Assembly (NCBI GenBank): GCA_944386375.1
Contig: CALXAW010000021.1
Coordinates: 1 to 15,648 of the forward strand
Length of the DNA: 15,648 bases
Direction: 5' to 3'
From: an uncultured Clostridia bacterium
Lineage (GTDB): Bacteria; Bacillota; Clostridia; TANB77; CAG-508
Shown: positions 1 through 6,551 of the stretch, one piece after another
Position numbering within the stretch: position 1 is the first letter of the stretch
How the letters are laid out: each line of letters begins with the position of its first letter
Notes under the pieces: model-generated
Database searches by the model: none
What the model was told of the DNA's origin: nothing
Seen by the model: only the letters and a program-made list of their open reading frames with translations
Made by a program: the position numbers and the translations under genes

Positions 1-17
1 ACGTCTGTTATTTGCAT
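1..17 (-). CDS. spoVG: SpoVG N-terminus (partial, runs off the window)
   Basis: Only the first codons are visible on the minus strand: ATG at 17-15, then Gln-Ile-Thr-Asp-Val. MQITDV is the usual opening of clostridial SpoVG, a small site-specific DNA/RNA-binding regulator conserved in Firmicutes and linked to sporulation and septation. A purine-rich ribosome-binding site (GGAAGG, near 29-36) lies upstream, and there is a long AT-rich leader with no other start. The identification rests on six residues plus position at the head of a transcription unit, so it is a good guess rather than proof. Confidence 0.5.
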
Positions 18-81
18 TTTGTGCACCGCCTTCCTTTGGGTTTAAAATTTCTGTACATAATACGTTTAATTATGTATAATT

Positions 82-111
82 ATATTATTCTTCATAAAAT
101 ATTTTTTTCAA
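82..111 (-). promoter_or_regulatory. Possible promoter for spoVG
   Basis: On the minus strand TTGAAA (111-106) is followed after 18 bases by TAATAT (87-82). It would give a leader of roughly 60 bases before the spoVG ATG. The surroundings are extremely AT-rich, so a chance match is quite possible. I did not see a convincing SigH-type promoter. Confidence 0.22.
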
Positions 112-205
112 CTTTTTTTTTACATTTTTTTATTTTTTTATTTAAATTATATTTTTTTGCTAAAAAATTCTTATAATCCTTTTGAACTTTTAATATGATT
201 ATACT

Positions 206-485
206 TTAACAATAAAATTTAATATCATTATTTATGATATGTTGTTTCCATTGGTCTAATATGAAAAAGTAATTCGCAGTTATTATTCCCATTATATATT
301 TTAAATCTTTTTGAGGTATTCTACTTTTATTATGTCCTAATATACAACCTCCAGATTTGGTAAGCCAAACTTTGGTTGCATTAGATAATGGTTTTCCTTT
401 AGATATATGAACATGTACAGGTTCCATAAATTCATCAGACCAGAAAAATATTTTATAACCGCATTATTTCAAATAAACTAGGCAA
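206..485 (-). pseudogene. DUF4160 family protein, frameshifted near the start
   Basis: From 460 down to 206 the frame encodes a nearly full DUF4160 protein: GYKIFFWSDE, then EPVHVHISKG, then WLTKSGGC, ending in a helix with a W-K motif. DUF4160 is a small family of unknown biochemistry, often paired with a second small gene. The first ATG in this frame (427) has no ribosome-binding site and would delete the first strand of the fold. In the neighbouring frame a TTG at 485-483 sits 8 bases after GGAGG (498-494) and encodes MPSLFEIM, a plausible N-terminus. One extra C at 461 separates the two frames; removing it would give MPSLFEIM-GYKIFF. The reconstructed start overlaps the stop of the upstream gene, as in a coupled pair. 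A sequencing error would look identical. If the truncated form from 427 is expressed, it has 73 residues. Confidence 0.7.
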
Positions 486-753
486 TTTTTATTCCTCCTT
501 CTCTAGCCCATTCATAAAAATATGGTGCACCTTTTTCTACAATCTTTTTAAACATTGCTTTTTCAGATTCACTATAGTGACCTTCCTCATAAACTATTTT
601 ATAGGTAGGCAATTCAAATCTAATACTATCAAATCCATATTCCATTGGCCTTTCAAAATGTACATAAAGAAATTCTTCATCATTTTCATTTTTTACTATA
701 TTTGAAAAAGTAACCAATGTTTCATCAGAGTATTGGCAAAATGGATACATCAT
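478..753 (-). CDS. 91-aa hypothetical protein, partner of the DUF4160 gene
   Basis: I cannot name the family. The protein starts MMYPFCQYSDET, has a central VHFERP segment and ends in WAREGGIKIA. It is acidic, soluble and lacks a signal peptide or membrane segment. I place the start at ATG 753 rather than the GTG at 762, because GAAGGAG (770-764) is only one base from the GTG but ten from this ATG. The 3' end carries a strong GGAGG (498-494) and overlaps the reconstructed start of the DUF4160 gene, so the two form a coupled pair. DUF4160 genes are often paired with another small gene such as DUF2442, and toxin-antitoxin-like roles have been suggested for such pairs; function here is inference. 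There is no clear promoter of its own. Confidence 0.7.
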   Translation of the reverse strand: MMYPFCQYSDETLVTFSNIVKNENDEEFLYVHFERPMEYGFDSIRFELPTYKIVYEEGHYSESEKAMFKKIVEKGAPYFYEWAREGGIKIA

Positions 754-799
754 AAAAATCACGCTCCTTCTATTAATATTTATTATGTCTTTTTATTTT

Positions 800-832
800 C
801 AAAAAATCCACAGCTTTGCTATGGATTTTTTG
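800..832 (-). terminator. Rho-independent terminator of the tRNA unit
   Basis: A 15-bp stem (800-814 with 818-832) has a 3-base loop. Read on the minus strand it is continuous, with one G-U wobble; on the plus strand that pair becomes a C/A mismatch, so the structure belongs to the minus-strand transcript. Six U residues lie in the 3' arm. It closes the two-tRNA unit and separates it from the 91-aa gene. Confidence 0.75.
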
Positions 833-861
833 GATGGGCAAAGACAGCCCATAATTTTAAT

Positions 862-947
862 TGGTGGGTAGGGATGGATTCGAACCATCGTACTCGAATG
901 AGAACAGATTTACAGTCTGCCGCCTTTAGCCACTCGGCCACCTACCC
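862..947 (-). tRNA. tRNA-Tyr (GTA)
   Basis: The 86-base minus-strand gene folds as a class II tRNA. The acceptor stem is GGGTAGG (947-941) with CCTACCC (872-866), the anticodon is GTA at 913-911 in the loop CTGTAAA, there is a long variable arm, and the T arm contains GGTTCGAATCC. The CCA end is encoded (864-862). It is the second gene of a two-tRNA transcript, 14 bases after the CAU tRNA. Confidence 0.96.
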
Positions 948-961
948 TTATAATAAAATAA

Positions 962-1038
962 TGGTGCTCCCTCAAGGATTCGAACCTTGGACCTACCGGT
1001 TATGAGCCGGTTGCTCTAACCAACTGAGCTAAGGGAGC
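962..1038 (-). tRNA. tRNA with CAT anticodon, probably tRNA-Ile2 (lysidine type)
   Basis: The 77-base minus-strand gene has acceptor GCTCCCT (1038-1032) paired with AGGGAGC (972-966), encoded CCA (964-962) and anticodon CAT at 1004-1002. It lacks the initiator features (unpaired first base, three G-C pairs above the anticodon loop). C at acceptor positions 4 and 5 and an anticodon region reading CGGCTCATAACCG resemble low-GC Gram-positive tRNA-Ile2, whose CAU is changed to lysidine-AU by TilS. Elongator Met tRNAs of that group usually have TTCATACCC instead. Automatic annotation would probably call it Met; the Ile2 call is inference. Confidence 0.9.
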
Positions 1039-1057
1039 ATCTCTCAACGCATTTTTA

Positions 1058-1086
1058 AGTATAAACTATATTTTGCTTGTTGTCAA
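1058..1086 (-). promoter_or_regulatory. Sigma-A promoter of the tRNA pair
   Basis: TTGACA (1086-1081), a 17-base spacer and TATACT (1063-1058) lie on the minus strand about 20 bases upstream of the first tRNA. This is a near-consensus promoter, as expected for stable RNA genes. Confidence 0.85.
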
Positions 1087-1313
1087 TACTTTTTTTAAAT
1101 TTTCTTTATTTTGCAATAGTTTTTTTGTTATTTTGGATTGTTTTTATGTGTTTTATGGTGTTTTTACTCTATTTTTATTTGAATTGCTGAAGCATAATAA
1201 CTTTTATACTTCTTAAAAAGTATGACTTTCCTTTGAAAATAAAATTTTTAATAGTTATTTTCACTTTGAGTTGCGAAACTTAAAGTTTTATATTATTTCC
1301 TATTGTATAAAAT

Positions 1314-1350
1314 AATTTGAAGCTAGAATTTGTGTTTCTAACTTCAAATT
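1314..1350 (-). terminator. Terminator-like hairpin after the 285-aa gene
   Basis: Arms 1314-1328 and 1336-1350 pair over 15 positions around a 7-base loop. The only non-Watson-Crick position (1323/1341) is a G-U wobble on the minus strand but a C/A mismatch on the plus strand, so the minus-strand transcript is the one that folds. A U-containing, AT-rich tail follows. Confidence 0.55.
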
Positions 1351-1365
1351 ACTAATATATAATAT

Positions 1366-1382
1366 ATAGGATTTTATCCTAT
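1366..1382 (-). terminator. Small hairpin directly after the stop of the 285-aa gene
   Basis: A perfect 7-bp stem (ATAGGAT with ATCCTAT) has a 3-base loop and lies one base from the stop codon at 1384. It could be the first part of a two-hairpin terminator together with 1314-1350. There is no clear U-tract of its own. Confidence 0.35.
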
Positions 1383-1383
1383 T

Positions 1384-2241
1384 TTATACATGATTTTCTC
1401 CTCTACCTTCTGGTAATGCATTTGGTAGCTCTACTCTTATACGAACTTTGAATATGTAACTTACTGCTCTTGCTACTTTAGATTGTTTTATTCTTTCCCA
1501 TAATGATGGTTTTGCTTCAAATGTAGTTGCTTCTACATATTCTTGTTGTTCTGCACTCATTGTTTCTTCTGCTGTTACTGGTGCTTCTACTATGTCTTCT
1601 TCTAGTGGCGCTGGTATCATTTTTAGTGCGTCTGCAATTTCTATTCCTATATAGCTTAATGCTTTTGATCTGTCTTCTATTCTTTCCATATCTATTTCGA
1701 TATGTAAGTTTGATTCTAAGTTATTTATTCTTGCATGTACTAACTTCATTGCATCTTGGTAGTTTTGAGAAGTTTGTGTTTTGCTTTTTCCTATGATTGT
1801 TAGTGTTTCTATTATATCTTCTGAGAAGTCTTTTTCTGCTTCTGTTATAGCACTTTTCCAGCTCTTTTCTCTGTTTTCTACTATTTCTAGTGTTTCTTTT
1901 AATTTTCCTGCTAATGCAATATTTTCTTCTCTTTGTCTAATTAATTCTTCAATTCTTTTTGTATTTTCTTCAAATTGATTTGTTGCATACTCAACTAATC
2001 CATAAGCTGCTTTATATACACTGTTTGGAAAGTTTTTCTTTTTTGGATATTCTACTAAGTATGTTTTTATTGATTCTATTAAATCTTTAAAATACCCATC
2101 TTCCTCCAATTGTACAATTTGCTTTTTGCTTTTTGGATTTATCATTTTTTGTACTTTGTCTATATTTGATAATATTTTTTCTTCCGTGATAACCATTCTC
2201 ACGTTTACTATGCCGGTTCTCCTACTTCTGTTAAACCACAT
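1384..2241 (-). CDS. 285-aa hypothetical coiled-coil protein
   Basis: I do not recognise this family. The start at 2241 is supported by AAAAGGAGGG (2260-2251) nine bases upstream; a later ATG (residue 16) has no ribosome-binding site. The protein begins with a basic stretch (WFNRSRRTG), then is mostly charged helix. Residues about 90-135 look like a coiled coil, an acidic low-complexity linker spans about 212-242, and a basic tail ends in VELPNALPEGRGENHV. No signal peptide or membrane segment is evident, so it is probably cytoplasmic. It appears monocistronic, with its own promoter at 2289-2317 and hairpins downstream. GAC-rich Asp codons match the host genes around it, so it looks resident rather than newly acquired. 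The phased repeats upstream suggest control by a response regulator. Confidence 0.8.
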   Translation of the reverse strand: MWFNRSRRTGIVNVRMVITEEKILSNIDKVQKMINPKSKKQIVQLEEDGYFKDLIESIKTYLVEYPKKKNFPNSVYKAAYGLVEYATNQFEENTKRIEELIRQREENIALAGKLKETLEIVENREKSWKSAITEAEKDFSEDIIETLTIIGKSKTQTSQNYQDAMKLVHARINNLESNLHIEIDMERIEDRSKALSYIGIEIADALKMIPAPLEEDIVEAPVTAEETMSAEQQEYVEATTFEAKPSLWERIKQSKVARAVSYIFKVRIRVELPNALPEGRGENHV

Positions 2242-2288
2242 TGTAAACTTCCCTCCTTTTCATACGTGCTTCATCTGTGTACAAACTC

Positions 2289-2317
2289 ATTATACAACAT
2301 CTTACAAAAAACTACAA
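2289..2317 (-). promoter_or_regulatory. Promoter of the 285-aa gene
   Basis: Minus strand: TTGTAG (2317-2312), 17-base spacer, TATAAT (2294-2289). It would start transcription near 2282, about 40 bases before the ATG. The -35 is imperfect while the -10 is consensus, fitting a promoter that needs an activator. Confidence 0.6.
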
Positions 2318-2348
2318 GAGTATTTATAATTTTAAATATTACTTTTTG

Positions 2349-2381
2349 GTTACAGTTATGTTACAATTATGTTACAAAACC
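2349..2381 (-). promoter_or_regulatory. Three phased 11-bp direct repeats, possible response-regulator site
   Basis: On the plus strand GTTACAGTTAT, GTTACAATTAT and GTTACAAAACC follow each other without gaps, so on the minus strand TGTAAC recurs every 11 bases, one helical turn. Tandem 11-bp direct repeats are the usual site form for OmpR/PhoB-type regulators. The block ends about 31 bases upstream of the -35 of the 285-aa gene. The identity of the regulator is unknown. Confidence 0.4.
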
Positions 2382-2448
2382 GTTATGTATACTAAACTAG
2401 CTGTTTGCAGCTTCCGTAGCTTTTTAGATTTTATGTGTTTACATTTTT

Positions 2449-2487
2449 ATATCCTACTTGGAAAGTGATATTTTCCAAGTAGGATAT
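2449..2487 (-). repeat. Perfect 16-bp hairpin after the acyl-CoA synthetase gene, copy 1 of a repeated element
   Basis: Arms 2449-2464 and 2472-2487 are perfectly complementary around a 7-base loop, beginning six bases after the acyl-CoA synthetase stop. It probably terminates or protects the TetR-synthetase mRNA, although there is no long U-tract. The 17-base centre GGAAAGTGATATTTTCC matches the centre of the hairpin at 9721-9759 in 16 of 17 positions while the outer arms differ. Confidence 0.75.
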
Positions 2488-2493
2488 AAATTG

Positions 2494-4230
2494 CTATGCT
2501 TCGGCTCCTAAAATACTTTTTATTTCTTCGTGTCTTTTTACTTTTGCTGTTGTTGTTTTTATTAGTTCTTTTTCTGTAACTATTATGTCCCTAATGTATT
2601 TGTAGGCTGGCATCTCTTTGTTTATTTCTTTTATTTTTTTCCATAATAGTTCTTTTATTTCTTCTTCTGTTTTTGCATTATATTTTTCTTCCATAATTTC
2701 TTTGTCATATACTATTTTTGCACATATTCTTAAGTCTCCGTCTCTTGTTCCTCTGTCGTCTGGTTTTCCAAATACTATTGATTCTTTTACACCTTCTATT
2801 TTGTTTATTAGTATTTCTAATTCTTCTGGGAAGATATTTTTACCGTTTTTTAATACTATAACACTTTTTTCTCTTCCTACTATATATATGTAACCATCTT
2901 TGTCTATACGTGCTAAGTCTCCTGTATGGAACCACCCATCTGGCTCTATTGCTTTTTTGTTTGCTTCTTCATTATTGTAATATCCAAGCATTACTGTTGG
3001 CCCTTTTACCAATAATTCTCCTATTCCGTCTTGGTCTGGATTGTCTATTTTTACTTGTACACTTGGAAATGCTTTTCCTATAGATCCTAGTCTATGTGCT
3101 TTTGGGCATTCTGCTGCAACTACTGGTGATGTTTCTGTTAGCCCATATCCTTGGTATAGACAAAATCCTAATTCATTAAATCCTTTTTCTGCTTCTGGGT
3201 CTAATGCCGCTCCTCCTGCTACTAGTAAACGTACTTTTCCGCCTAGTGTTTCGTGTATTTCTTTAAATAGTTTTTTTCTAACATCTATTCCTAATTTTAG
3301 TAAAATGTTGCTTATTTTTACTCCTTTTTTTACTGTGTCTAGTTTGCCCTTTTTTTCTATTCCTTTTATTACTTTTTTATACATTGCTTCAAATAATATT
3401 GGTACAGATACCATTACTGTTATTTTGTATTCTGCTATATTGTCTCCTATATGTCTTATTCCGTCACAAAATACTATACATGCTCCTGTTGATATTATGT
3501 ATAAAAATCCTACTGTGCATTCAAATACATGGTGTAATGGTAAAAATGATAATACTCTGTCTGTTTCGTTTACATCAAATGCCCAACTTATGTCATTTAT
3601 ATTGATTATAATGTTTTTTTGTGATAGCATTACTGCCTTAGAAACTGATGTTGTTCCAGATGTAAATAACATTACTGCCATTTTTTCTGGGTCTATTTCT
3701 GCTTCTATAAAGCTTTTATCTCCTTCTTGTATTGCTTTTTTTCCTTTTTGTATAAGTTGTTTTTGTGAATATACTCCATCTGTTTCTTCTTCTAAGTCCA
3801 TAGATATAAAATATTTTATGTTTGTTTTTCCCGCTTCTCTTATTCTTTTTATGGCATCATCATAGCTTTTTGAATAAAATATTGCTTCTGCTTCTGAACG
3901 TATCATTAAGCTTTCTAGTTCGTTTTCTGGTAATGCTTTGTCTAGAGGAACTATAATTCCTGTTCCGTTTACAACAGATAGGTATGATACTCCCCATTCG
4001 TATCTATTTTCTCCTATAAGTGCTATTCTTTTACCTTTTAGCCCCATTTGAATTAGTGCAGTACCTAAACTATCTACATCTTTTCTAAATTCTTCGTGTG
4101 ATATTGTTTTATAAACTCCTTTTTGCTCAGTTCTAAACATATATGCTGGTCTTTTTCCATATAGCTCTCCTGATTTTTGAATCATTTCTTTTAAGTTTTG
4201 GTATTTTACATTTTGTTCTTTGCTACTCAT
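2494..4230 (-). CDS. Long-chain acyl-CoA synthetase (AMP-binding)
   Basis: The 578-aa protein belongs to the adenylate-forming superfamily and is most like fatty acid-CoA ligases, which activate a fatty acid with ATP to an acyl-adenylate and then transfer it to CoA. Visible motifs: the P-loop TSGTTSVSKAVML (190-202), YGLTE (about 362-366), GWFHTGDL (432-439), GREKSVIVLKNGKNIFPEE (about 452-470) and a C-terminal IKTTTAKVKR with the likely catalytic Lys at 563. The P-loop has S-V-S in place of the usual G-x-P before the conserved Lys. No membrane segment is evident. AAGGAGG sits nine bases before the ATG, and the start overlaps the TGA of the TetR gene (ATGA), so translation is coupled. The substrate chain length cannot be read from sequence. 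Confidence 0.9.
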   Translation of the reverse strand: MSSKEQNVKYQNLKEMIQKSGELYGKRPAYMFRTEQKGVYKTISHEEFRKDVDSLGTALIQMGLKGKRIALIGENRYEWGVSYLSVVNGTGIIVPLDKALPENELESLMIRSEAEAIFYSKSYDDAIKRIREAGKTNIKYFISMDLEEETDGVYSQKQLIQKGKKAIQEGDKSFIEAEIDPEKMAVMLFTSGTTSVSKAVMLSQKNIIININDISWAFDVNETDRVLSFLPLHHVFECTVGFLYIISTGACIVFCDGIRHIGDNIAEYKITVMVSVPILFEAMYKKVIKGIEKKGKLDTVKKGVKISNILLKLGIDVRKKLFKEIHETLGGKVRLLVAGGAALDPEAEKGFNELGFCLYQGYGLTETSPVVAAECPKAHRLGSIGKAFPSVQVKIDNPDQDGIGELLVKGPTVMLGYYNNEEANKKAIEPDGWFHTGDLARIDKDGYIYIVGREKSVIVLKNGKNIFPEELEILINKIEGVKESIVFGKPDDRGTRDGDLRICAKIVYDKEIMEEKYNAKTEEEIKELLWKKIKEINKEMPAYKYIRDIIVTEKELIKTTTAKVKRHEEIKSILGAEA

Positions 4231-4814
4231 TGTATTTCCTCCTTGTTTTTTACTCTTAAACCTTTTATTATTGTGTTTTCAAATTCGTGATATAGTTTTG
4301 CTACTTCTATATCTTCTTGTTTTCTTTGTTTATATACAAGTGTTGAACATATTAACCCATATATTTCTGATGCTATAGCTTTAGAGTCACCTTTTTGTAT
4401 TTGTCCTACTTCTATTCCTTTTTTAACTATTTTTTCTATGGTGTTTATGTATTCGTATATATGCTTTTTGCATTTTAAGTTTCGCTTTTCGTTTCCCCAT
4501 AGTTGTGAAAGTAAAATAGTTATTAAATCTTCGTATTTTACTACTATTTTTATTTGAATTAATATTATTGCTTTTATTTTGTCTATGTAGTTAGGTAATT
4601 TTGATGTTTTTATGTCTATACTGTTTTGCAAAAGTTTCATACCTTCTTCAACTAGAAAGTTAAATATTTCTTCTTTACTTGAAAAATGATAGTATAAAGT
4701 TCCTTTTGCTACTCCTACAGTTGCTGTTATTTCTTCTATGCTTGTTGCATCATAACCTTTTTCTGCAAATAACTTCATTGAAGTTTCAAATATTTTTCTT
4801 TTTGTTTTATTCAT
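4227..4814 (-). CDS. TetR family transcriptional regulator
   Basis: A 195-aa TetR-type repressor. The N-terminal helix-turn-helix is clear: MKLFAEKGYDATSIEEITATVGVAKGTLYYHFSSKEE in residues about 13-48 (read from the chosen start), followed by an all-helical ligand-binding and dimerisation domain. I start at ATG 4814 (MNKTKRK). The frame stays open to 4886, but the promoter -35 lies at 4881-4886 and the -10 at 4858-4863, so the longer version cannot be made from that transcript; AGGA (4830-4827) precedes the chosen ATG. The stop overlaps the start of the acyl-CoA synthetase. By analogy with fatty-acid TetR regulators it probably represses its own operon and responds to an acyl-CoA, but I found no clear palindromic operator. 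Confidence 0.9.
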   Translation of the reverse strand: MNKTKRKIFETSMKLFAEKGYDATSIEEITATVGVAKGTLYYHFSSKEEIFNFLVEEGMKLLQNSIDIKTSKLPNYIDKIKAIILIQIKIVVKYEDLITILLSQLWGNEKRNLKCKKHIYEYINTIEKIVKKGIEVGQIQKGDSKAIASEIYGLICSTLVYKQRKQEDIEVAKLYHEFENTIIKGLRVKNKEEIQ

Positions 4815-4857
4815 ATATAATATCATTCCTTTTTTTTTTATGCTATTATACTTTTTT

Positions 4858-4886
4858 ATTATATCTTTCAAATTGTAATTATGCAA
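4858..4886 (-). promoter_or_regulatory. Promoter of the TetR / acyl-CoA synthetase operon
   Basis: Minus strand: TTGCAT (4886-4881), 17-base spacer, TATAAT (4863-4858). A second TATAAT lies at 4849-4844. Position relative to the TetR ATG at 4814 gives a leader of about 37 bases and decides the TetR start. Confidence 0.75.
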
Positions 4887-4914
4887 GTGTTTTGAATGGT
4901 TAGTCTAAAAATGC

Positions 4915-5718
4915 TTAAATAAATTTTTCTATTATTATAATATCTCTATTATTTCTTGTAATTCCTGCATGTTCTTTTACTACAAATCTTCCTTTGCCTC
5001 TTATTGTTATTGTATCTCCTATGTTTATTTTTTTTGAGACTTTTGTTTCACATTGTCCGTTTACGAAGATTCTTTCTTCTTTTATTAACTCTGTTGATTT
5101 GTTTCTTGATGTTTTTGCTAAGTCTGATACAAAATTGTCTAGTCTTAATGATGGAACTATTATTTTTATGTATTCTGTTTTTAATTCTACTTTTTTTAGT
5201 TCTTTTATGTTATGTTCAGAGATTTTGCTTTTTTCAAATCTTTTTAGTGTTGGTAATTGTTGTAATAAAAATTTTGTTACTTGTTTTATTACAATTATAT
5301 CTGCTCCTTCTTCTCTTACTAATATGTCTCCTATTTTATTTCTTTCTATTCCTAGTTTCATTATTCCACCTAGGTAATTTCTATGTGTATATTTTCCTTT
5401 TTCTTCTTGTGGTAGTTCTATTCTGATTATACTTAGTATATTTTCATAGTTTTTTTCTATTATACTTTTGTCTAAATTTTCGGGGTATGTAATTAATATT
5501 TTTCTTTCTGATAGTTCTTCTCCACCCCAAAATGAATAATTTTTATAATTTATTTTGCTTAAAAATTTTTCTACTGTGTTTATTTCGTACATATTTAGAA
5601 AGTCTGTGTTTTCTATTTTGTTTCTGGTTTTAGTAAAGTTTATTTTATCTAGTATTTGTGCAAGTAAAATTCTTTCTTCTTGTTTTTTGTATTCTTTTAA
5701 AATTTCTTGTTTTTCCAT
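4915..5718 (-). CDS. ylmH: YlmH-type S4-domain RNA-binding protein
   Basis: A 267-aa protein matching YlmH in length and layout. The N-terminal half includes the conserved stretch HRNYLGGIMKLGIERNKIGDI (112-132), and the C-terminal S4 RNA-binding domain spans about 189-245 (SLRLDNFVSDLAKTSRNKS, then RIFVNGQ). YlmH proteins bind the large ribosomal subunit and have been linked to rescue of stalled nascent chains on 50S subunits, besides the older association with the division gene cluster. Here the division genes are not adjacent; instead the gene follows a membrane kinase-like gene by 12 bases, and AAGGAG stands just before the ATG. The pair is probably one operon. I saw no terminator between its stop and the TetR promoter. 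Confidence 0.88.
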   Translation of the reverse strand: MEKQEILKEYKKQEERILLAQILDKINFTKTRNKIENTDFLNMYEINTVEKFLSKINYKNYSFWGGEELSERKILITYPENLDKSIIEKNYENILSIIRIELPQEEKGKYTHRNYLGGIMKLGIERNKIGDILVREEGADIIVIKQVTKFLLQQLPTLKRFEKSKISEHNIKELKKVELKTEYIKIIVPSLRLDNFVSDLAKTSRNKSTELIKEERIFVNGQCETKVSKKINIGDTITIRGKGRFVVKEHAGITRNNRDIIIIEKFI

Positions 5719-5730
5719 GGTTTTGCTCCT

Positions 5731-6378
5731 TTATATTGATAATAACAAGAGTAATGTACAAATTGGTACAGTTAAGTTATCTAACCCTTTAATTGATATT
5801 GCTTCTACTATTGTTATTAAGATTCCTATTATTATGGCATAAAATGCTGCTGCTGGGTTTTGCATATATGTTAAGTATATAAATACTGTTAGTACTGTAA
5901 CTATAAACATTGTTAGTGAGCCTGCTATGGTTTTTTGTGAGTTACCTATTTCGTATTTTTTGCTTTTTACTGCTTTGCCTATAATTGCTGCTAGTCCATC
6001 TCCATATGCCATAACTAAGCATGGTACTAAACCTATTTCTGGTTTATTTAAAATTCCAAATGAAATAATTGATAATACTAATAAAGAAAGGGCATAATAT
6101 ACAGTGCCTAGTCCTTCTTTTTCGTTGTTTTCTCTTTCCATTACAGATATAATTTGCTTTTTGTATGATATGTAATTGATTATTACAAATGTTGCTGGAA
6201 CAAATGATGCATATATCACATTATCGAAGAAAAACATTGCTATTATCCACCAATTTCCCAACATTATGTGGATAAATTTTCTGCTTGCTTCTTTTCCTGC
6301 TTTTTCAAATAATTTTGCTCCTACTATTATAAGTGCTATATATACATATGATAATATTATTCCCCATATATTTGTCAT
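5731..6378 (-). CDS. Diacylglycerol/polyprenol kinase family membrane protein
   Basis: A 215-aa integral membrane protein with about six hydrophobic segments. It carries the marks of the CTP-dependent lipid kinase family that includes phytol kinase, dolichol kinase and yeast Dgk1: RKFIHIMLGNWW (33-44), GLGTVYYALS (89-98), AYGDGLAAIIGK (124-135), KTIAGSLTMF (149-158) and EAISIKGLDNLTVP (192-205). Members phosphorylate an isoprenoid alcohol or diacylglycerol; some are mis-annotated as phosphatidate cytidylyltransferases. The substrate here is unknown. AAAGGTGATG precedes the ATG, and the next gene, ylmH, starts 12 bases after the stop. I found no strong promoter upstream. Confidence 0.85.
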   Translation of the reverse strand: MTNIWGIILSYVYIALIIVGAKLFEKAGKEASRKFIHIMLGNWWIIAMFFFDNVIYASFVPATFVIINYISYKKQIISVMERENNEKEGLGTVYYALSLLVLSIISFGILNKPEIGLVPCLVMAYGDGLAAIIGKAVKSKKYEIGNSQKTIAGSLTMFIVTVLTVFIYLTYMQNPAAAFYAIIIGILITIVEAISIKGLDNLTVPICTLLLLLSI

Positions 6379-6485
6379 AAGTTTTCATCACCTTTATTTT
6401 GGATTATTGTAAATTTCTATTTTTGAACTTTTTATACATAATAACATAATTTTTTAAACTTTTCTATATTATATTTTAAAAAAGC

Positions 6486-6514
6486 TTGAAAATATTTATT
6501 TTTTATACTAAAAT
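6486..6514 (+). promoter_or_regulatory. Promoter of the VWA surface protein gene
   Basis: Plus strand: TTGAAA (6486-6491), 17-base spacer, TAAAAT (6509-6514). It would start near 6521, about 30 bases before the ATG at 6552, which has AAAGGATG as ribosome-binding site. Confidence 0.5.
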
Positions 6515-6551
6515 GAATATTAGAGTTATATTATGAAAGGATGATTATTAA

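Larger units (their letters stand above)
1087..1383. other. Intergenic stretch without a gene
   Basis: AT-rich DNA between the tRNA promoter and the stop of the 285-aa gene. I see no supported coding frame on either strand. It contains the two 3' hairpins listed separately (1314-1350 and 1366-1382) and a weak 6-bp hairpin at 1206-1223. Confidence 0.6.

Noticed and set aside
754..762. GTG start at 762 for the small protein upstream of DUF4160
   Set aside because: Only one base separates it from GAAGGAG; the ATG at 753 is correctly spaced.
733..1005. A 90-aa plus-strand frame across the tRNA genes (contains MDSNHRTRMRTDLQSA and VLPQGFEPWTYRL)
   Set aside because: It is the antisense reading of the two tRNAs, a well-known false protein; there is no ribosome-binding site.
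2349..2381. CRISPR-like array
   Set aside because: The units are 11 bases without spacers and only three occur, so this is a regulator-site pattern. No CRISPR array or cas gene was seen anywhere in the window.
3041..3865. A 274-aa plus-strand frame opposite the acyl-CoA synthetase
   Set aside because: Low-complexity Ser/Phe/Ile-rich mirror of a well-supported gene; no ribosome-binding site and no motif.
4815..4886. Longer TetR start at 4886
   Set aside because: The -35 and -10 of the operon promoter lie inside that extension, so it would not be transcribed.
4887..4914. TetR operator palindrome upstream of the TetR gene
   Set aside because: No convincing inverted repeat around the promoter could be identified; AT-rich partial symmetries only.
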